Assembly (NCBI GenBank): GCA_016718565.1
Contig: JADKCZ010000008.1
Span: 62,001-126,000 of the forward strand
Source of the DNA: Anaeromyxobacter sp.
GTDB taxonomy: Bacteria; Myxococcota; Myxococcia; Myxococcales; Anaeromyxobacteraceae
Direction: 5' to 3'
Length of the DNA: 64,000 bases
Shown piece by piece: positions 16,060 through 23,824 of the stretch (its first letter is position 1; each line of letters opens with the position of its first letter). The notes beneath the pieces were generated by a model, which saw only the letters and a program-made list of their open reading frames with translations, was not told the DNA's origin and did not search any database. The position numbers and the translations under genes are program-made.

Positions 16060-16536
16060 CTACAGCGTGACGAACTCGAGGCGGCCGGCGGCGTAGCCGG
16101 GCACCTCGACGTTGAACTCGCGCCGCTCGTCCGAGCCCTCGACGAGGGCCAGCAGCTCGGCGGCGCAGGCGGCCGGCGGGCAGGACATGGCGCCCAGCCG
16201 GAAGGGTCGACCGCCGGCGGAGAGGAAGCGGGAGAGGACGTTCATGACCTCCCCGAAGTTGTCCTGCAGCGACTCGTCCATCCGGCCGCTCGCCAGGCAC
16301 TCCTTGACCGCGGCCATCGGCACCACCGACAGGGCCGCCGCCAGCGAGCCGGCCAGCGCCAGGTCGGCCCGCACCAGCACCTGCAGCAGCGGCTCGTCGG
16401 TGTGGAACAGGGCGGTGGCGTGCGGCGCCTTCGGCGGGGTCTCGTCCTCCAGCCGCGCCACCTTGACCGGCCGCATGAGCAGGGCTCCCAGGAGCTTCTC
16501 GAGCTCGGGCGGCTTGGGCAGGGGGACGATGACCAT
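16060..16536 (-). CDS. CheX-like protein, divergent (second of four)
   Basis: A 158-aa protein between cheA and a clear cheX-like gene. Overall similarity is weak, but the CheC/CheX active-site pattern can be read: D-X3-E-X2-N in DNFGEVMN, with Pro-Pro 21-22 residues later (SCPP). The Gly usually following the Asn is replaced (VLSRF). The N terminus MVIVPLPKPPELEKLLGALL is unlike its paralogues. It may be a diverged phosphatase or a regulatory paralogue; the assignment relies on the motif and operon position. Confidence 0.5.
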   Translation of the reverse strand: MVIVPLPKPPELEKLLGALLMRPVKVARLEDETPPKAPHATALFHTDEPLLQVLVRADLALAGSLAAALSVVPMAAVKECLASGRMDESLQDNFGEVMNVLSRFLSAGGRPFRLGAMSCPPAACAAELLALVEGSDERREFNVEVPGYAAGRLEFVTL

Positions 16537-16551
16537 CGGCGTCGGGCCTCG

Positions 16552-17028
16552 TCAGGCGCGCGGGTGGACCAGCAGGAGGGCGGCCGTGAGGTCCCCGGTC
16601 TTGACCTCGGCCACCCGCACCCCGACCCGGTCGGTGGCCTGGATGGCCCCGCGGATGAAGACCGGCAGCCCCATCTGCAGGGCGCTGGCCCGATCGCGCA
16701 CCCGCGCCTTGAAGGCGCCGGCCACGATGTTGATGATCTCGTTGACGGCGTCGGCCACCTCGCCGTCGGGCAGGTCGGCCTCGGCGGGGGTCATCCCCAT
16801 CAGCCCCCTGGCCAGCGCCTGGCAGCCCTCCAGGCTGGAGGCCAGGCCGATCTGGACGGCCCCGGCCGGGCCCATCAGGCCCAGGTAGGCGCCGTGCAGG
16901 GGCACCGGGGTGTCGTGGCGGGCCGTCACCTCGACGCCGGCGAACCCGAGCGCCGAGGTGGCCACCTCCTCGAAGGCCCGCTCCAGGTCGGCCAGCCAGG
17001 TGGCCAGGCCCGCCGGGTCGCCGCTCAC
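16552..17028 (-). CDS. cheX: CheX-like phosphatase (third of four)
   Basis: A 158-aa protein with the motif DAVNEIINIVAGAFK and Pro 22 residues after the Asn (MGLP), the active-site pattern of CheC/CheX/FliY phosphatases. The GTG start overlaps the stop of the leading cheY by 4 bp, so CheY and this phosphatase are translationally coupled. That coupling suggests they act on each other. Confidence 0.78.
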   Translation of the reverse strand: MSGDPAGLATWLADLERAFEEVATSALGFAGVEVTARHDTPVPLHGAYLGLMGPAGAVQIGLASSLEGCQALARGLMGMTPAEADLPDGEVADAVNEIINIVAGAFKARVRDRASALQMGLPVFIRGAIQATDRVGVRVAEVKTGDLTAALLLVHPRA

Positions 17029-17387
17029 CCGATCACCGGGCCCAGCGAGGCCTTGAGGGTGTCGGGCGTGAACGGCTTGGTGATCATGAAGAGGGCCCCG
17101 GACTGGAAGGCCAGGTCGCGCATGGCCGGGTCGCTCTCGGAGGTGACGAACCCCATCTTCACGGGGTTGCCCTCCGCCCGGAGGGTCTTGAGCAGCTCGA
17201 TGCCGCTCATCTCGGGCATGTTCCAGTCGGCCATCACCAGGTCGGGGGTGGCCGCCCGGATGAGCTTGAGGGCCTCGGCACCGTTGACCGCCTCGACGAA
17301 GGCGACGCTGTCGTAGCCGGCCTGCCGCACCGCGCGCATCACGATGCTGCGCATCGCCTTGCTGTCATCGACGACCAGAATCTGCAT
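17025..17387 (-). CDS. cheY: Chemotaxis response regulator CheY
   Basis: A 120-aa receiver, the first gene of the minus-strand che operon. Conserved residues: MQILVVDDSKAMR, phospho-Asp in DLVMADWNMPEMSG, Ser/Thr in FVTSESD and Lys in MITKPFTPD. The ATG at 17387 has AAGGGA upstream and lies 36 bp after the proposed sigma-54 -12 element. An upstream in-frame extension in the same frame is non-coding in character. It is the best candidate for the motor-binding CheY. Confidence 0.93.
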   Translation of the reverse strand: MQILVVDDSKAMRSIVMRAVRQAGYDSVAFVEAVNGAEALKLIRAATPDLVMADWNMPEMSGIELLKTLRAEGNPVKMGFVTSESDPAMRDLAFQSGALFMITKPFTPDTLKASLGPVIG

Positions 17388-17422
17388 GGAAATCCCTTCC
17401 TCGCGGGTCCGGGGCAGGGCAA

Positions 17423-17438
17423 TGCAGTCGCCGTGCCC
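17423..17438 (-). promoter_or_regulatory. Sigma-54 promoter of the che operon
   Basis: Read on the minus strand it is GGGCACGGCGACTGCA, matching TGGCACRNNNNTTGCW with two mismatches and correct GG/GC spacing. The cheY ATG is at 17387, giving a leader of about 25 bases. Confidence 0.6.
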
Positions 17439-17549
17439 CGCCCGGGCCGGGCGCGCGCCCGGAGCTTTTCCCCGCTCGTCCAGAGGGGAGCGCGCCTCCG
17501 CCGGCGCCGGGTTGGTGTGTCCCGCACCGGGTCTCCACGGACCGGGGTC

Positions 17550-17561
17550 ACGGCTGACACC
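17550..17561 (-). promoter_or_regulatory. Candidate activator site upstream of the che promoter
   Basis: On the minus strand it reads GTCAGCCGTGAC, an inverted GTCA-N4-TGAC about 115 bp upstream of the sigma-54 promoter. The GTCAGCC core is shared with sites upstream of the fliL and flgF promoters. Confidence 0.35.
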
Positions 17562-17716
17562 CGGGGCCGACCCGCCGCCGGGGTGCGGCGGCGCGGCGCC
17601 CGGGTGGGGAGAAACGGGCCCAGGCGGGCCGATCCGCGGCCGGGCGGGGGTGCGGCGATCCGTCCGGCCCCGGGTCCGGCGGCGAGGCGTGCCGATTGCA
17701 CCGGGCGGGAAAGGAC

Positions 17717-18169
17717 ATGAGTTCACTCCCACCGCCCGAAACGCTCGCCAGTGTGGTCTCAGGTGTGACCGAGACCATGCTCGGCCTCACCTTCAAGGCC
17801 ACCCGCGACGGCCAGCCCTGGAACGAGCTGGTCTGGCGGGCCGCGGTGCTCCCCATCCCGGGCGCCCGGCCGCTCACCGTCGGCCTGTCGTCCGACCAGC
17901 CGGGCTGCGTGCAGCTGGCGGCCAAGATGTTCCAGCTGGACCCCGGGGAGGTGGCGGACGACATGCTGTCCGACGCCCTCTGCGAGCTGGTCAACATGAC
18001 GGCCGGGCTCCTCAAGTCCAACCTGAAGCTCGAGCAGGCGCTCGGGCTCCCTCGCCTCGTCCCCTCCGGCCAGCCGCCCGTGCCCACCCCGCCGCCCTCC
18101 ACCAACAGCGTGGTGCTGCAGGCCGAGCGGGTCGGGCTGGTGCTGTGGGTCTTCGAGGGGATCGTCTGA
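17717..18169 (+). CDS. CheX-like phosphatase (fourth of four)
   Basis: A 150-aa CheC/CheX-type protein with D-X3-E-X2-N in DALCELVNMTAGLL and LGLP 17-19 residues after the Asn. An A/G-rich site (AAAGGA) precedes the ATG at 17717; an in-frame TTG at 17696 overlaps a possible -12 element and was not used. It is the first gene of a plus-strand group with a double-receiver protein and an HDOD protein. Its divergence from the other copies suggests a different CheY partner. Confidence 0.65.
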   Translation: MSSLPPPETLASVVSGVTETMLGLTFKATRDGQPWNELVWRAAVLPIPGARPLTVGLSSDQPGCVQLAAKMFQLDPGEVADDMLSDALCELVNMTAGLLKSNLKLEQALGLPRLVPSGQPPVPTPPPSTNSVVLQAERVGLVLWVFEGIV

Positions 18170-18188
18170 GGCCGCCGGAGGAATCGCC

Positions 18189-19367
18189 ATGCCAGCCATC
18201 CTGACCGTGGACGACAGCCGCGCCGTCCGCACCATCGTCGGCAAGCAGGTCAAGGAGCTCGGGTTCGACGTGCTCGAGGCCGAGGACGGCGTCCAGGGCC
18301 TGCAGGTGCTCTCGGAGAACACCGTGGACCTGGTGCTCCTCGACGTGACCATGCCCAACATGGACGGCCCGACCATGCTCCAGAAGATGCGCGAGGGCGG
18401 GAACAAGACCCCCGTCATCATGCTGACCTCGGAGTCGAAGCGGACCATCGTGGCCGGGGCCATGAAGCAGGGCATCAACGACTACATCCTCAAGCCCTTC
18501 AAGCCGGAGGAGCTGCGGGCCAAGGTGCTCTCGGTGCTGCAGGGCGAGCCCGGCGCCGAGTCCATCGTGGCCGAGGCCACCCACGCCCCCACCGCCGCCG
18601 AGACCGCCGCCACCGTGGCGCCCTCGACCGCCTCGTCCACCAACCCGGCCGGCGGCCGCTTCTGCGACGTGCTGCTGGTGGACGACATGGACAACGTCCA
18701 CAAGAAGCTGCGCTCCATGCTGCCGCCGCACGTCTCCATGAACGCCTTCACCAGCGCGCAGCAGGCGCTGGGGGCCTGCCGCGAGAAGGTCTTCAAGGTG
18801 GTCCTGGTGGACACCGAGATCCCGGACGTCAACAGCTCGGTGCTGGCCCAGCAGGTCCGGGTGCTGCAGCCGCACGCCGCCATCGTGGCCCTGTCGCTGC
18901 GCACCGCCAACGACGCCGCCGGCGAGGTCAAGGACCAGGGCTTCGACTCGGTGCTCTTCAAGCCGTTCCGGCCCGAGACCATCGACGACTTCATGGTCCA
19001 CTACTTCGACAACCAGGACTTCCTGGTGGTCGAGGACAACGTCCTCAAGATCACCCCGTTCACCGGCAAGGCCGACCGGGTGCAGCCCTTCTTCAACCGG
19101 CTCACCAGCGTCTTCCCGGAGGCCCTCGAGAAGGTGGCCGCCGCCTGCTACGACGAGGTCCTGCTGGACCTCGGCGCGCCCCCCGGCGAGGCCGACAAGC
19201 TCGCCAAGTTCGTGCTGGCGGTGGCCGAGAAGTCGAAGGAGTTCGGCATGACGCTGGCGCTGGTCGGGCCCGAGGGCGCCCGCAAGCAGCTGGCCGGCTT
19301 CACCGAGACCAAGGAGCTGCGCTACTTCCCGTCGATCCAGGAGGCGCGGGCCGGCGGGGCGGCGTAG
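18189..19367 (+). CDS. Tandem receiver protein with STAS-like C-terminal domain
   Basis: A 392-aa signalling protein of unknown output. Receiver 1 (about 1-120) is complete: ILTVDDSRAV, phospho-Asp in LVLLDVTMPNMDG, MLTSES, LKPFKPE. An Ala/Thr linker leads to receiver 2 (about 158-270) with VLLVDDMDNV, VVLVDTEIP and LFKPFRPE. The C-terminal 115 residues alternate strand and helix in a STAS-like pattern (VLLDLGAPPGEADKLAKF; MTLALVGPEGA). There is no DNA-binding or enzymatic domain. It lies 19 bp after a CheX-like gene and 12 bp before an HDOD gene, so it may join phosphorelay to partner switching. Confidence 0.8.
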   Translation: MPAILTVDDSRAVRTIVGKQVKELGFDVLEAEDGVQGLQVLSENTVDLVLLDVTMPNMDGPTMLQKMREGGNKTPVIMLTSESKRTIVAGAMKQGINDYILKPFKPEELRAKVLSVLQGEPGAESIVAEATHAPTAAETAATVAPSTASSTNPAGGRFCDVLLVDDMDNVHKKLRSMLPPHVSMNAFTSAQQALGACREKVFKVVLVDTEIPDVNSSVLAQQVRVLQPHAAIVALSLRTANDAAGEVKDQGFDSVLFKPFRPETIDDFMVHYFDNQDFLVVEDNVLKITPFTGKADRVQPFFNRLTSVFPEALEKVAAACYDEVLLDLGAPPGEADKLAKFVLAVAEKSKEFGMTLALVGPEGARKQLAGFTETKELRYFPSIQEARAGGAA

Positions 19368-19379
19368 GATGGGCGCCGC

Positions 19380-20246
19380 ATGAGCATCGACAAGCTGGCC
19401 TCGGAGCTCGAGGTCATCCTCACCAAGCGCATCCAGTCCGACCAGCTGGTCCTGCCGACCATGCCGGCGGTGGCCCTCAAGGTGGCGGAGATCCTCAAGG
19501 ATCCCGACGCCGGGATGAAGGAGGTGGCCGCCCAGCTCGAGAAGGACCCGGTGCTGGCCGCCCGCGCCCTGCGCATGGCCTCCAGCGCCGCCTTCGCCGG
19601 CGGCGCCAAGAAGGTCTCGCTGCAGGAGGCGCTGGCCCGCCTCGGCACCAAGACCATCAAGAGCCTGCTGGTGGAGGCCTCGGCCCAGAAGCTCTTCGTC
19701 TCGCGCAACCCGCAGATCAACGAGCAGCTCAAGGTGCTGTGGGAGCACTCGGTGGCGGTGGGCACCATGGCGCGCGACGTGCTGGCGCTGACCGGCGCCT
19801 CCGACTCGGAGGGCGCCTACCTGGCCGGCCTGCTGCACGACGTCGGCAAGCCGGTGGTGGCCACCATGCTGCTGGAGCTGGAGCGCCAGCTCACCGAGGT
19901 CTACCAGCGCAACTGGATCGACTCGGGCGAGTGGCTGGAGGTCATCGCCCGCGTCCACCGGCCGGTGGGGGTGGCGCTGGGCGAGCGCTGGCAGCTGCCG
20001 CCCGCCATCGTGGCCTGCATCAAGGAGTCGCAGGAGTACGACAAGGGCGACCGGAACAGCTTCGCCAACGCGGTCTGCTTCTCCAACGCCCTGGCCAAGA
20101 AGTCCGGCATCTACGCCGGGCCGGTGGACGCCGAGGACAACGACGCCATCATCATGATCGGCCGGTCGGTCATCGGCATCTCGGACGACATCCTGCGCAC
20201 CCTGACCAAGGGGCTGCGCGAGCGGGTCTCCGGGCTGTACGACTGA
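19380..20246 (+). CDS. HDOD domain protein
   Basis: A 288-aa HDOD protein of a family often found with motility and second-messenger genes. It begins with a short helix, then LPTMPAVALKVAEILKDPDAG and the HDOD core (AAQLEKDPVLAARALRMASSA; LGTKTIKSLLVEAS). HD-type residues are kept in WEHSVAVGTMARD and LAGLLHDVGKPVV. It follows the tandem-receiver gene by 12 bp, so it could be the output of that protein. Some HDOD proteins keep phosphohydrolase residues and others only bind partners; which applies cannot be read here. Confidence 0.85.
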   Translation: MSIDKLASELEVILTKRIQSDQLVLPTMPAVALKVAEILKDPDAGMKEVAAQLEKDPVLAARALRMASSAAFAGGAKKVSLQEALARLGTKTIKSLLVEASAQKLFVSRNPQINEQLKVLWEHSVAVGTMARDVLALTGASDSEGAYLAGLLHDVGKPVVATMLLELERQLTEVYQRNWIDSGEWLEVIARVHRPVGVALGERWQLPPAIVACIKESQEYDKGDRNSFANAVCFSNALAKKSGIYAGPVDAEDNDAIIMIGRSVIGISDDILRTLTKGLRERVSGLYD

Positions 20247-20252
20247 CGCCCC

Positions 20253-20268
20253 CGTCAGCCGGCTGACG
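20253..20268. promoter_or_regulatory. Palindrome upstream of the fliL promoter, candidate activator site
   Basis: A perfect 16-bp palindrome CGTCAGCCGGCTGACG lies 62 bp upstream of the fliL sigma-54 promoter. Further CTGACG copies flank it (about 20243 and 20290). It could also act as a terminator for the HDOD gene, but no T run follows. Confidence 0.45.
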
Positions 20269-20329
20269 CCGCGCCCCCGCCGCCAGCCGCCTGACGGCGC
20301 CAAGCGGCCGTGAACAGGCTGGTTTCCCG

Positions 20330-20345
20330 TGGCACGCGCCGTGCT
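20330..20345 (+). promoter_or_regulatory. Sigma-54 promoter of the fliL export operon
   Basis: TGGCACGCGCCGTGCT matches TGGCACRNNNNTTGCW with one mismatch. The expected transcript start (about 20357) is 11 bp before the fliL ATG at 20368, and it excludes an in-frame start at 20329. Confidence 0.7.
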
Positions 20346-20367
20346 CAATGGCGCCCCGGGAGACACC

Positions 20368-20886
20368 ATGGCCGAAGAGACCAAGGAAGCACCAGCACCC
20401 AAGGCCGCCGGCGGATCGAAGATCGTCCCGATCCTGCTCGGCGTGAACATGCTGCTCGTCGTCGGCGTGCTGGCGCTCTTCATGCTGAAGGGCGGCGGCG
20501 GGGCGCCGCCGGCGGCGGCCCACGGCGCCGAGGGCGCGCCGGCCGAGGGCGAGAAGGGGGCCGAGGGCGGCTCCGCGGCGGGGCCCGGGCCCACCACCAA
20601 GATGGCCGACTTCGTGGTCCACCTGCGCGACGCCGAGGTGGACCGCTACGCCCGCATCTCCTTCGAGGTCGAGCTGGCCTCCGACGTGGAGAAGGCCAAG
20701 TTCGACAAGTTCTCGCCCCGCATCCGCGACGGCTTCATCGCCTACCTCTCCGACCGGACGCTGGAGGAGCTGCGCGGCAGCGAGCAGGTCAAGAAGGTGA
20801 AGACCTCGCTGCAGGAGCTCTTCAAGGAGCTCGCCCCGGGCGTCAAGGTCCGCGCCCTCTACATCACCGATCTCGTCATCCAGTGA
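20368..20886 (+). CDS. fliL: Flagellar basal body-associated protein FliL
   Basis: FliL surrounds and supports the stators. The 172-aa product has a charged N terminus and one membrane helix (about residues 17-37, IVPILLGVNMLLVVGVLALF). A low-complexity Gly/Ala/Glu linker and the periplasmic FliL domain follow (MADFVVHLRDAEVDRYARIS to the end, YITDLVIQ). The ATG at 20368 was chosen because the promoter covers the upstream alternative. It is the first gene of fliL-M-N-O-P-Q-R-flhB-flhA. Confidence 0.92.
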   Translation: MAEETKEAPAPKAAGGSKIVPILLGVNMLLVVGVLALFMLKGGGGAPPAAAHGAEGAPAEGEKGAEGGSAAGPGPTTKMADFVVHLRDAEVDRYARISFEVELASDVEKAKFDKFSPRIRDGFIAYLSDRTLEELRGSEQVKKVKTSLQELFKELAPGVKVRALYITDLVIQ

Positions 20887-20896
20887 GGCAGCCCCC

Positions 20897-21904
20897 ATGG
20901 CCGCGACGCTGACCCCGGAGGAGATCAAGGCGCTCATGAGCGCCATCCAGGACGGCCGGGTCAACACCGAGTCGACCGCCAAGGCGGCGCGCTCCGAGGT
21001 GGTGCCCTACGACCTGACCAGCCAGGACCGGATCATCCGCGGCCAGATGCCCACCCTGGACGCCATCAACGAGCAGGTGGCCTCCATGCTGGGCATCGGG
21101 CTGGCCGGCCGCACCCGGGTCACCATGCGGGTCACCTCCTCGCCCGCCACCCTGGTCAAGTTCCAGGACCTGGTGCCGCTGCTGGCGCCGCCGGCCTCGG
21201 TCTGCGTGCTCGGCCTGGGCGCCTCCTACGGCTTCGCCCTGGCGGTGCTGGAGCCGGGCCTGGGCGAGGCGCTGCTCTCGGCCGCGCTGGGCGACCGCCG
21301 GGTGCGGCCGCCCGACGGCACCGGCGAGAGCCGCCGCGAGCTCACCAGCGTGGAGCAGCTGGTGCTGCGCCGCCTGCTGCTGATCCTCACCGACGCCATG
21401 GCGCAGGCCTGGGCGCCGGTCATCTCCTTCCAGCCCGAGGTGCTGCGCTTCGAGCTGGACCCGCGCATGGCCTCCATCGCGCCGCCCACCGACGTGGGCA
21501 TCGTCTCCGGCTTCGAGCTCAAGGGCGGCATCGAGGGCCGGCTGCAGCTGGTCATCCCCTTCGCCGCCGTCGAGTCCGCCAAGCAGAAGCTCTCCAGCCC
21601 GCGCCGGCTCTCCCAGCGCGCCGACGAGCGCTTCGCCGAGGCGCTGGCCCGCGAGGTCGAGCAGGTCATGGTCGAGGTCCGCGGCATCTTCGGCAAGACC
21701 CGCATCCCCTTCGCCCGCATGCTCGAGCTGCAGGCCGGCGACGTGCTGCTGCTCGACACCGACGAGGGCAAGCCGCTGCCCATCATCGTGCAGGGGCGCG
21801 AGAAGCTGCACGGCACCCCCACCATCTCCGGCGGCAGCATGGCCCTGCAGGTCGACGGCCCCATCGCCCCGCCCTCGCGCACGCCGACCAGCATCATCCA
21901 CTAG
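20897..21904 (+). CDS. fliM: Flagellar motor switch protein FliM
   Basis: FliM links CheY-P to the rotor. The 335-aa product starts with the CheY-binding type helix LTPEEIKALMSAI (residues 5-17). The FliM middle domain follows with GIGLAGRTRV, resembling the CheC fold, and then the C-terminal SpoA domain (IPFARMLELQAGDVLLLD). It lies 10 bp after fliL and 12 bp before fliN. Confidence 0.95.
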   Translation: MAATLTPEEIKALMSAIQDGRVNTESTAKAARSEVVPYDLTSQDRIIRGQMPTLDAINEQVASMLGIGLAGRTRVTMRVTSSPATLVKFQDLVPLLAPPASVCVLGLGASYGFALAVLEPGLGEALLSAALGDRRVRPPDGTGESRRELTSVEQLVLRRLLLILTDAMAQAWAPVISFQPEVLRFELDPRMASIAPPTDVGIVSGFELKGGIEGRLQLVIPFAAVESAKQKLSSPRRLSQRADERFAEALAREVEQVMVEVRGIFGKTRIPFARMLELQAGDVLLLDTDEGKPLPIIVQGREKLHGTPTISGGSMALQVDGPIAPPSRTPTSIIH

Positions 21905-21916
21905 GAGCCCGACGTC

Positions 21917-22213
21917 ATGGATCCCAAGCCCCCCCAGTCCGCCGGCGAGTCCTCCCGCCGCCTCGACATGCTGCTCGACGTCCCGCTCGAGGTGAACGTC
22001 GAGCTGGGCCGCACCCGCATGACCATCCAGGACCTGCTGCAGCTCGGCCCCGGCTCGGTCATCGAGCTCGACAAGGTGGCCGGGGAGGCCCTCGACATCC
22101 TGGTCAACGGGCGGCTGGTGGCCCGCGGCGAGGCGGTGGTCGTCAACGACAAGTTCGGCATCCGCATCACCGACATCGTCAGCCCGCAAGAGCGCATCCA
22201 GCGCCTCCGATAG
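21917..22213 (+). CDS. fliN: Flagellar motor switch protein FliN
   Basis: FliN forms the lower C-ring and docks the FliH-FliI export complex. The 98-aa product is almost only a SpoA domain: LDMLLDVPLEVNVELGRTRM, LLQLGPGSVIELDK, GEALDILVNGRLVARGE and FGIRITDIV. There is no CheC-type extension, so this is FliN rather than FliY. It is followed by fliO after 7 bp. Confidence 0.96.
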   Translation: MDPKPPQSAGESSRRLDMLLDVPLEVNVELGRTRMTIQDLLQLGPGSVIELDKVAGEALDILVNGRLVARGEAVVVNDKFGIRITDIVSPQERIQRLR

Positions 22214-22220
22214 CCCCGCC

Positions 22221-22868
22221 ATGACCCCTGCCCTGCTCGCCCTGACCCTGTCGCTGGCCGACCCGCTCGGCTTCCCCTCCCCGCCCGCCGCGCTGGCCGT
22301 CGCCGCGCCGGCCACCACCTCGGCCCCGGACCAGCCCCAGGCCCGGACGCCCACCGCCCCGCCCCCGCCGCTGACCCTGCCGGCCGAGAGCGGCTTCGGC
22401 CTGGGCAGCCTGGCCCTGCCGGCGGCCGCCCTGCTGGCCCTGGCCGGCGCGGCGCTGTGGGCCTCGCGCCGCACCCGCGCCACCAGCCGCTACGTGCAGG
22501 TGCTGGAGACCACCAGCCTGGGGCCCAAGCGGTCGCTGGTGGTGGCCCGCCTCGGCGGCGAGCTGCTGGTGATCGGCGCCTCCGAGGCCGGCCTGCAGCT
22601 CCTGGCCGCCCGGCCCGCCACCCTGGACGATCGCGCCGCCGACGGCCCGGCCGAGGCGCTGGCGGCGCGCCTCCGCCCGGTGCCGGACCTGGCCCCGGAG
22701 GGCGCCCCGCCAGCCCACCCGGTGCTGGGGCTGCTCTCCCGCCTGCGCCGCGCCCCGGCCGCGCCGGCCCATGACCCCGCCACCTTCGACTCGCTGCTGG
22801 CCGAGAGCGCCGAGGACCAGGAGCTGCGCCGCAAGCTCGCCAACGGTCAGGCCGGGAGCGTCCGGTGA
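22221..22868 (+). CDS. fliO: Flagellar biosynthesis protein FliO
   Basis: FliO is a membrane scaffold for FliP assembly. The 215-aa product has a hydrophobic signal-like N terminus, a Pro-rich stretch and one clear membrane helix (about 60-80). A conserved cytoplasmic part follows (RYVQVLETTSLGPKRSLVVA; GGELLVIGASE). Sequence conservation in this family is low, but position between fliN and fliP and the topology fit. Its end overlaps the fliP GTG by 4 bp. Confidence 0.88.
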   Translation: MTPALLALTLSLADPLGFPSPPAALAVAAPATTSAPDQPQARTPTAPPPPLTLPAESGFGLGSLALPAAALLALAGAALWASRRTRATSRYVQVLETTSLGPKRSLVVARLGGELLVIGASEAGLQLLAARPATLDDRAADGPAEALAARLRPVPDLAPEGAPPAHPVLGLLSRLRRAPAAPAHDPATFDSLLAESAEDQELRRKLANGQAGSVR

Positions 22869-23560
22869 CGCCCCTGCTGGCCGTCACCGCCGCGGCCCTG
22901 GGCGACGGCCCGCTCTCCATCTCGGTGCAGGGCGGCGGGTCGGCGCCGGTCAAGCTGTTCCTGCTCCTGACCGCGCTGACCTTCGCCACCGCGCTGCTCA
23001 TCTCGGTCACCTCCTTCACCCGCATCATCATCGTCCTGTCCTTCCTGCGGCAGGCGCTCGGCACCCAGCAGCTGCCGCCCAACCAGGTGCTGCTGGGCCT
23101 GGCGCTGGTGCTCTCCTTCTTCGTCATGGGGCCCACCGCCAACCGGGTCTACGCCGACGCCCTGCAGCCCTACCTGGAGGACCAGATCGGCCACGTCGAG
23201 GCGCTGGAGCGGGCCAGCGGCCCGCTGCGCGAGTTCATGCTCAAGCAGACCCGCGACCAGGACCTGGCCCTCTTCTACGAGATCGCCAACCAGCAGCGGC
23301 CGGCCGCCAACGAGGTCATGCCCATGACGGTGGTGATGCCGGCCTTCATGATCTCCGAGCTGACCACCTCCTTCCGCATGGGCCTGTTCCTCTACATCCC
23401 GCTCCTGCTGGTGGACGTGCTGGTGGCCACGCTGCTCATGTCGATGGGCATGATGATGGTGCCCCCCACGCTGATCGCCCTGCCGGTCAAGGTGGCCCTC
23501 TTCCTGATGGCCGACGGCTGGCGGCTGGTGGTCTCCTCGCTGGCGCGGAGCTTCGGATGA
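22865..23560 (+). CDS. fliP: Flagellar export gate protein FliP
   Basis: FliP is the main subunit of the FliPQR export gate. The 231-aa product begins with a signal-like segment, then the family cores FTRIIIVLSFLRQALGTQQ, PPNQVLLGLALVLSFFVMGP and VVMPAFMISELTTSFRMG, and ends in two membrane helices. The GTG start overlaps fliO by 4 bp and the stop overlaps fliQ by 4 bp. Confidence 0.96.
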   Translation: MTPLLAVTAAALGDGPLSISVQGGGSAPVKLFLLLTALTFATALLISVTSFTRIIIVLSFLRQALGTQQLPPNQVLLGLALVLSFFVMGPTANRVYADALQPYLEDQIGHVEALERASGPLREFMLKQTRDQDLALFYEIANQQRPAANEVMPMTVVMPAFMISELTTSFRMGLFLYIPLLLVDVLVATLLMSMGMMMVPPTLIALPVKVALFLMADGWRLVVSSLARSFG

Positions 23561-23820
23561 CCCTCGAGATCCCGGCCAACCTGCTGCGCGAAGGGCTGGT
23601 GCTGGTGGGCGTGGTGGGCGGCCCCATCTTCATGGTGATGCTCGGGGTGGGCCTGATCATGGGCATCCTGCAGGCCGCCACCCAGATCAACGACACGGCG
23701 GTGGGCTTCCTGCCCCGCGCCGCCGCCGCCGCCGCCTGCATCTGGCTCATGGGCGGCTGGATGATGGAGCGGATGAGCACCTACCTGGCCCAGGCCATCG
23801 TGCGGATGGGGGGGCGGTGA
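23557..23820 (+). CDS. fliQ: Flagellar export gate protein FliQ
   Basis: A small gate subunit with two membrane helices. The 87-aa product contains LVLVGVVGGPIFMVMLGVGL and GILQAATQINDTAVGFLPR, the core of the FliQ family. The ATG overlaps the fliP stop (ATGA). The next gene, fliR, starts 4 bp after its stop. Confidence 0.95.
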   Translation: MTLEIPANLLREGLVLVGVVGGPIFMVMLGVGLIMGILQAATQINDTAVGFLPRAAAAAACIWLMGGWMMERMSTYLAQAIVRMGGR

Positions 23821-23824
23821 GCCG

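Larger units (their letters stand above)
17388..17716. other. Divergent intergenic region of the che operon
   Basis: This 329-bp gap separates the minus-strand che operon from a plus-strand CheX-like gene. It holds a minus-strand sigma-54 promoter (17423-17438) and a possible activator site on the same strand (GTCAGCCGTGAC, 17550-17561). A weaker plus-strand -24/-12 match lies at 17685-17700. No convincing gene was seen. Confidence 0.55.

Noticed and set aside
17685..17700. Sigma-54-like site AGGCGTGCCGATTGCA before the plus-strand CheX-like gene
   Set aside because: The -12 part is good, but the -24 part is weak and the expected transcript start would leave only about 6 bases before the ATG and remove most of the ribosome site.
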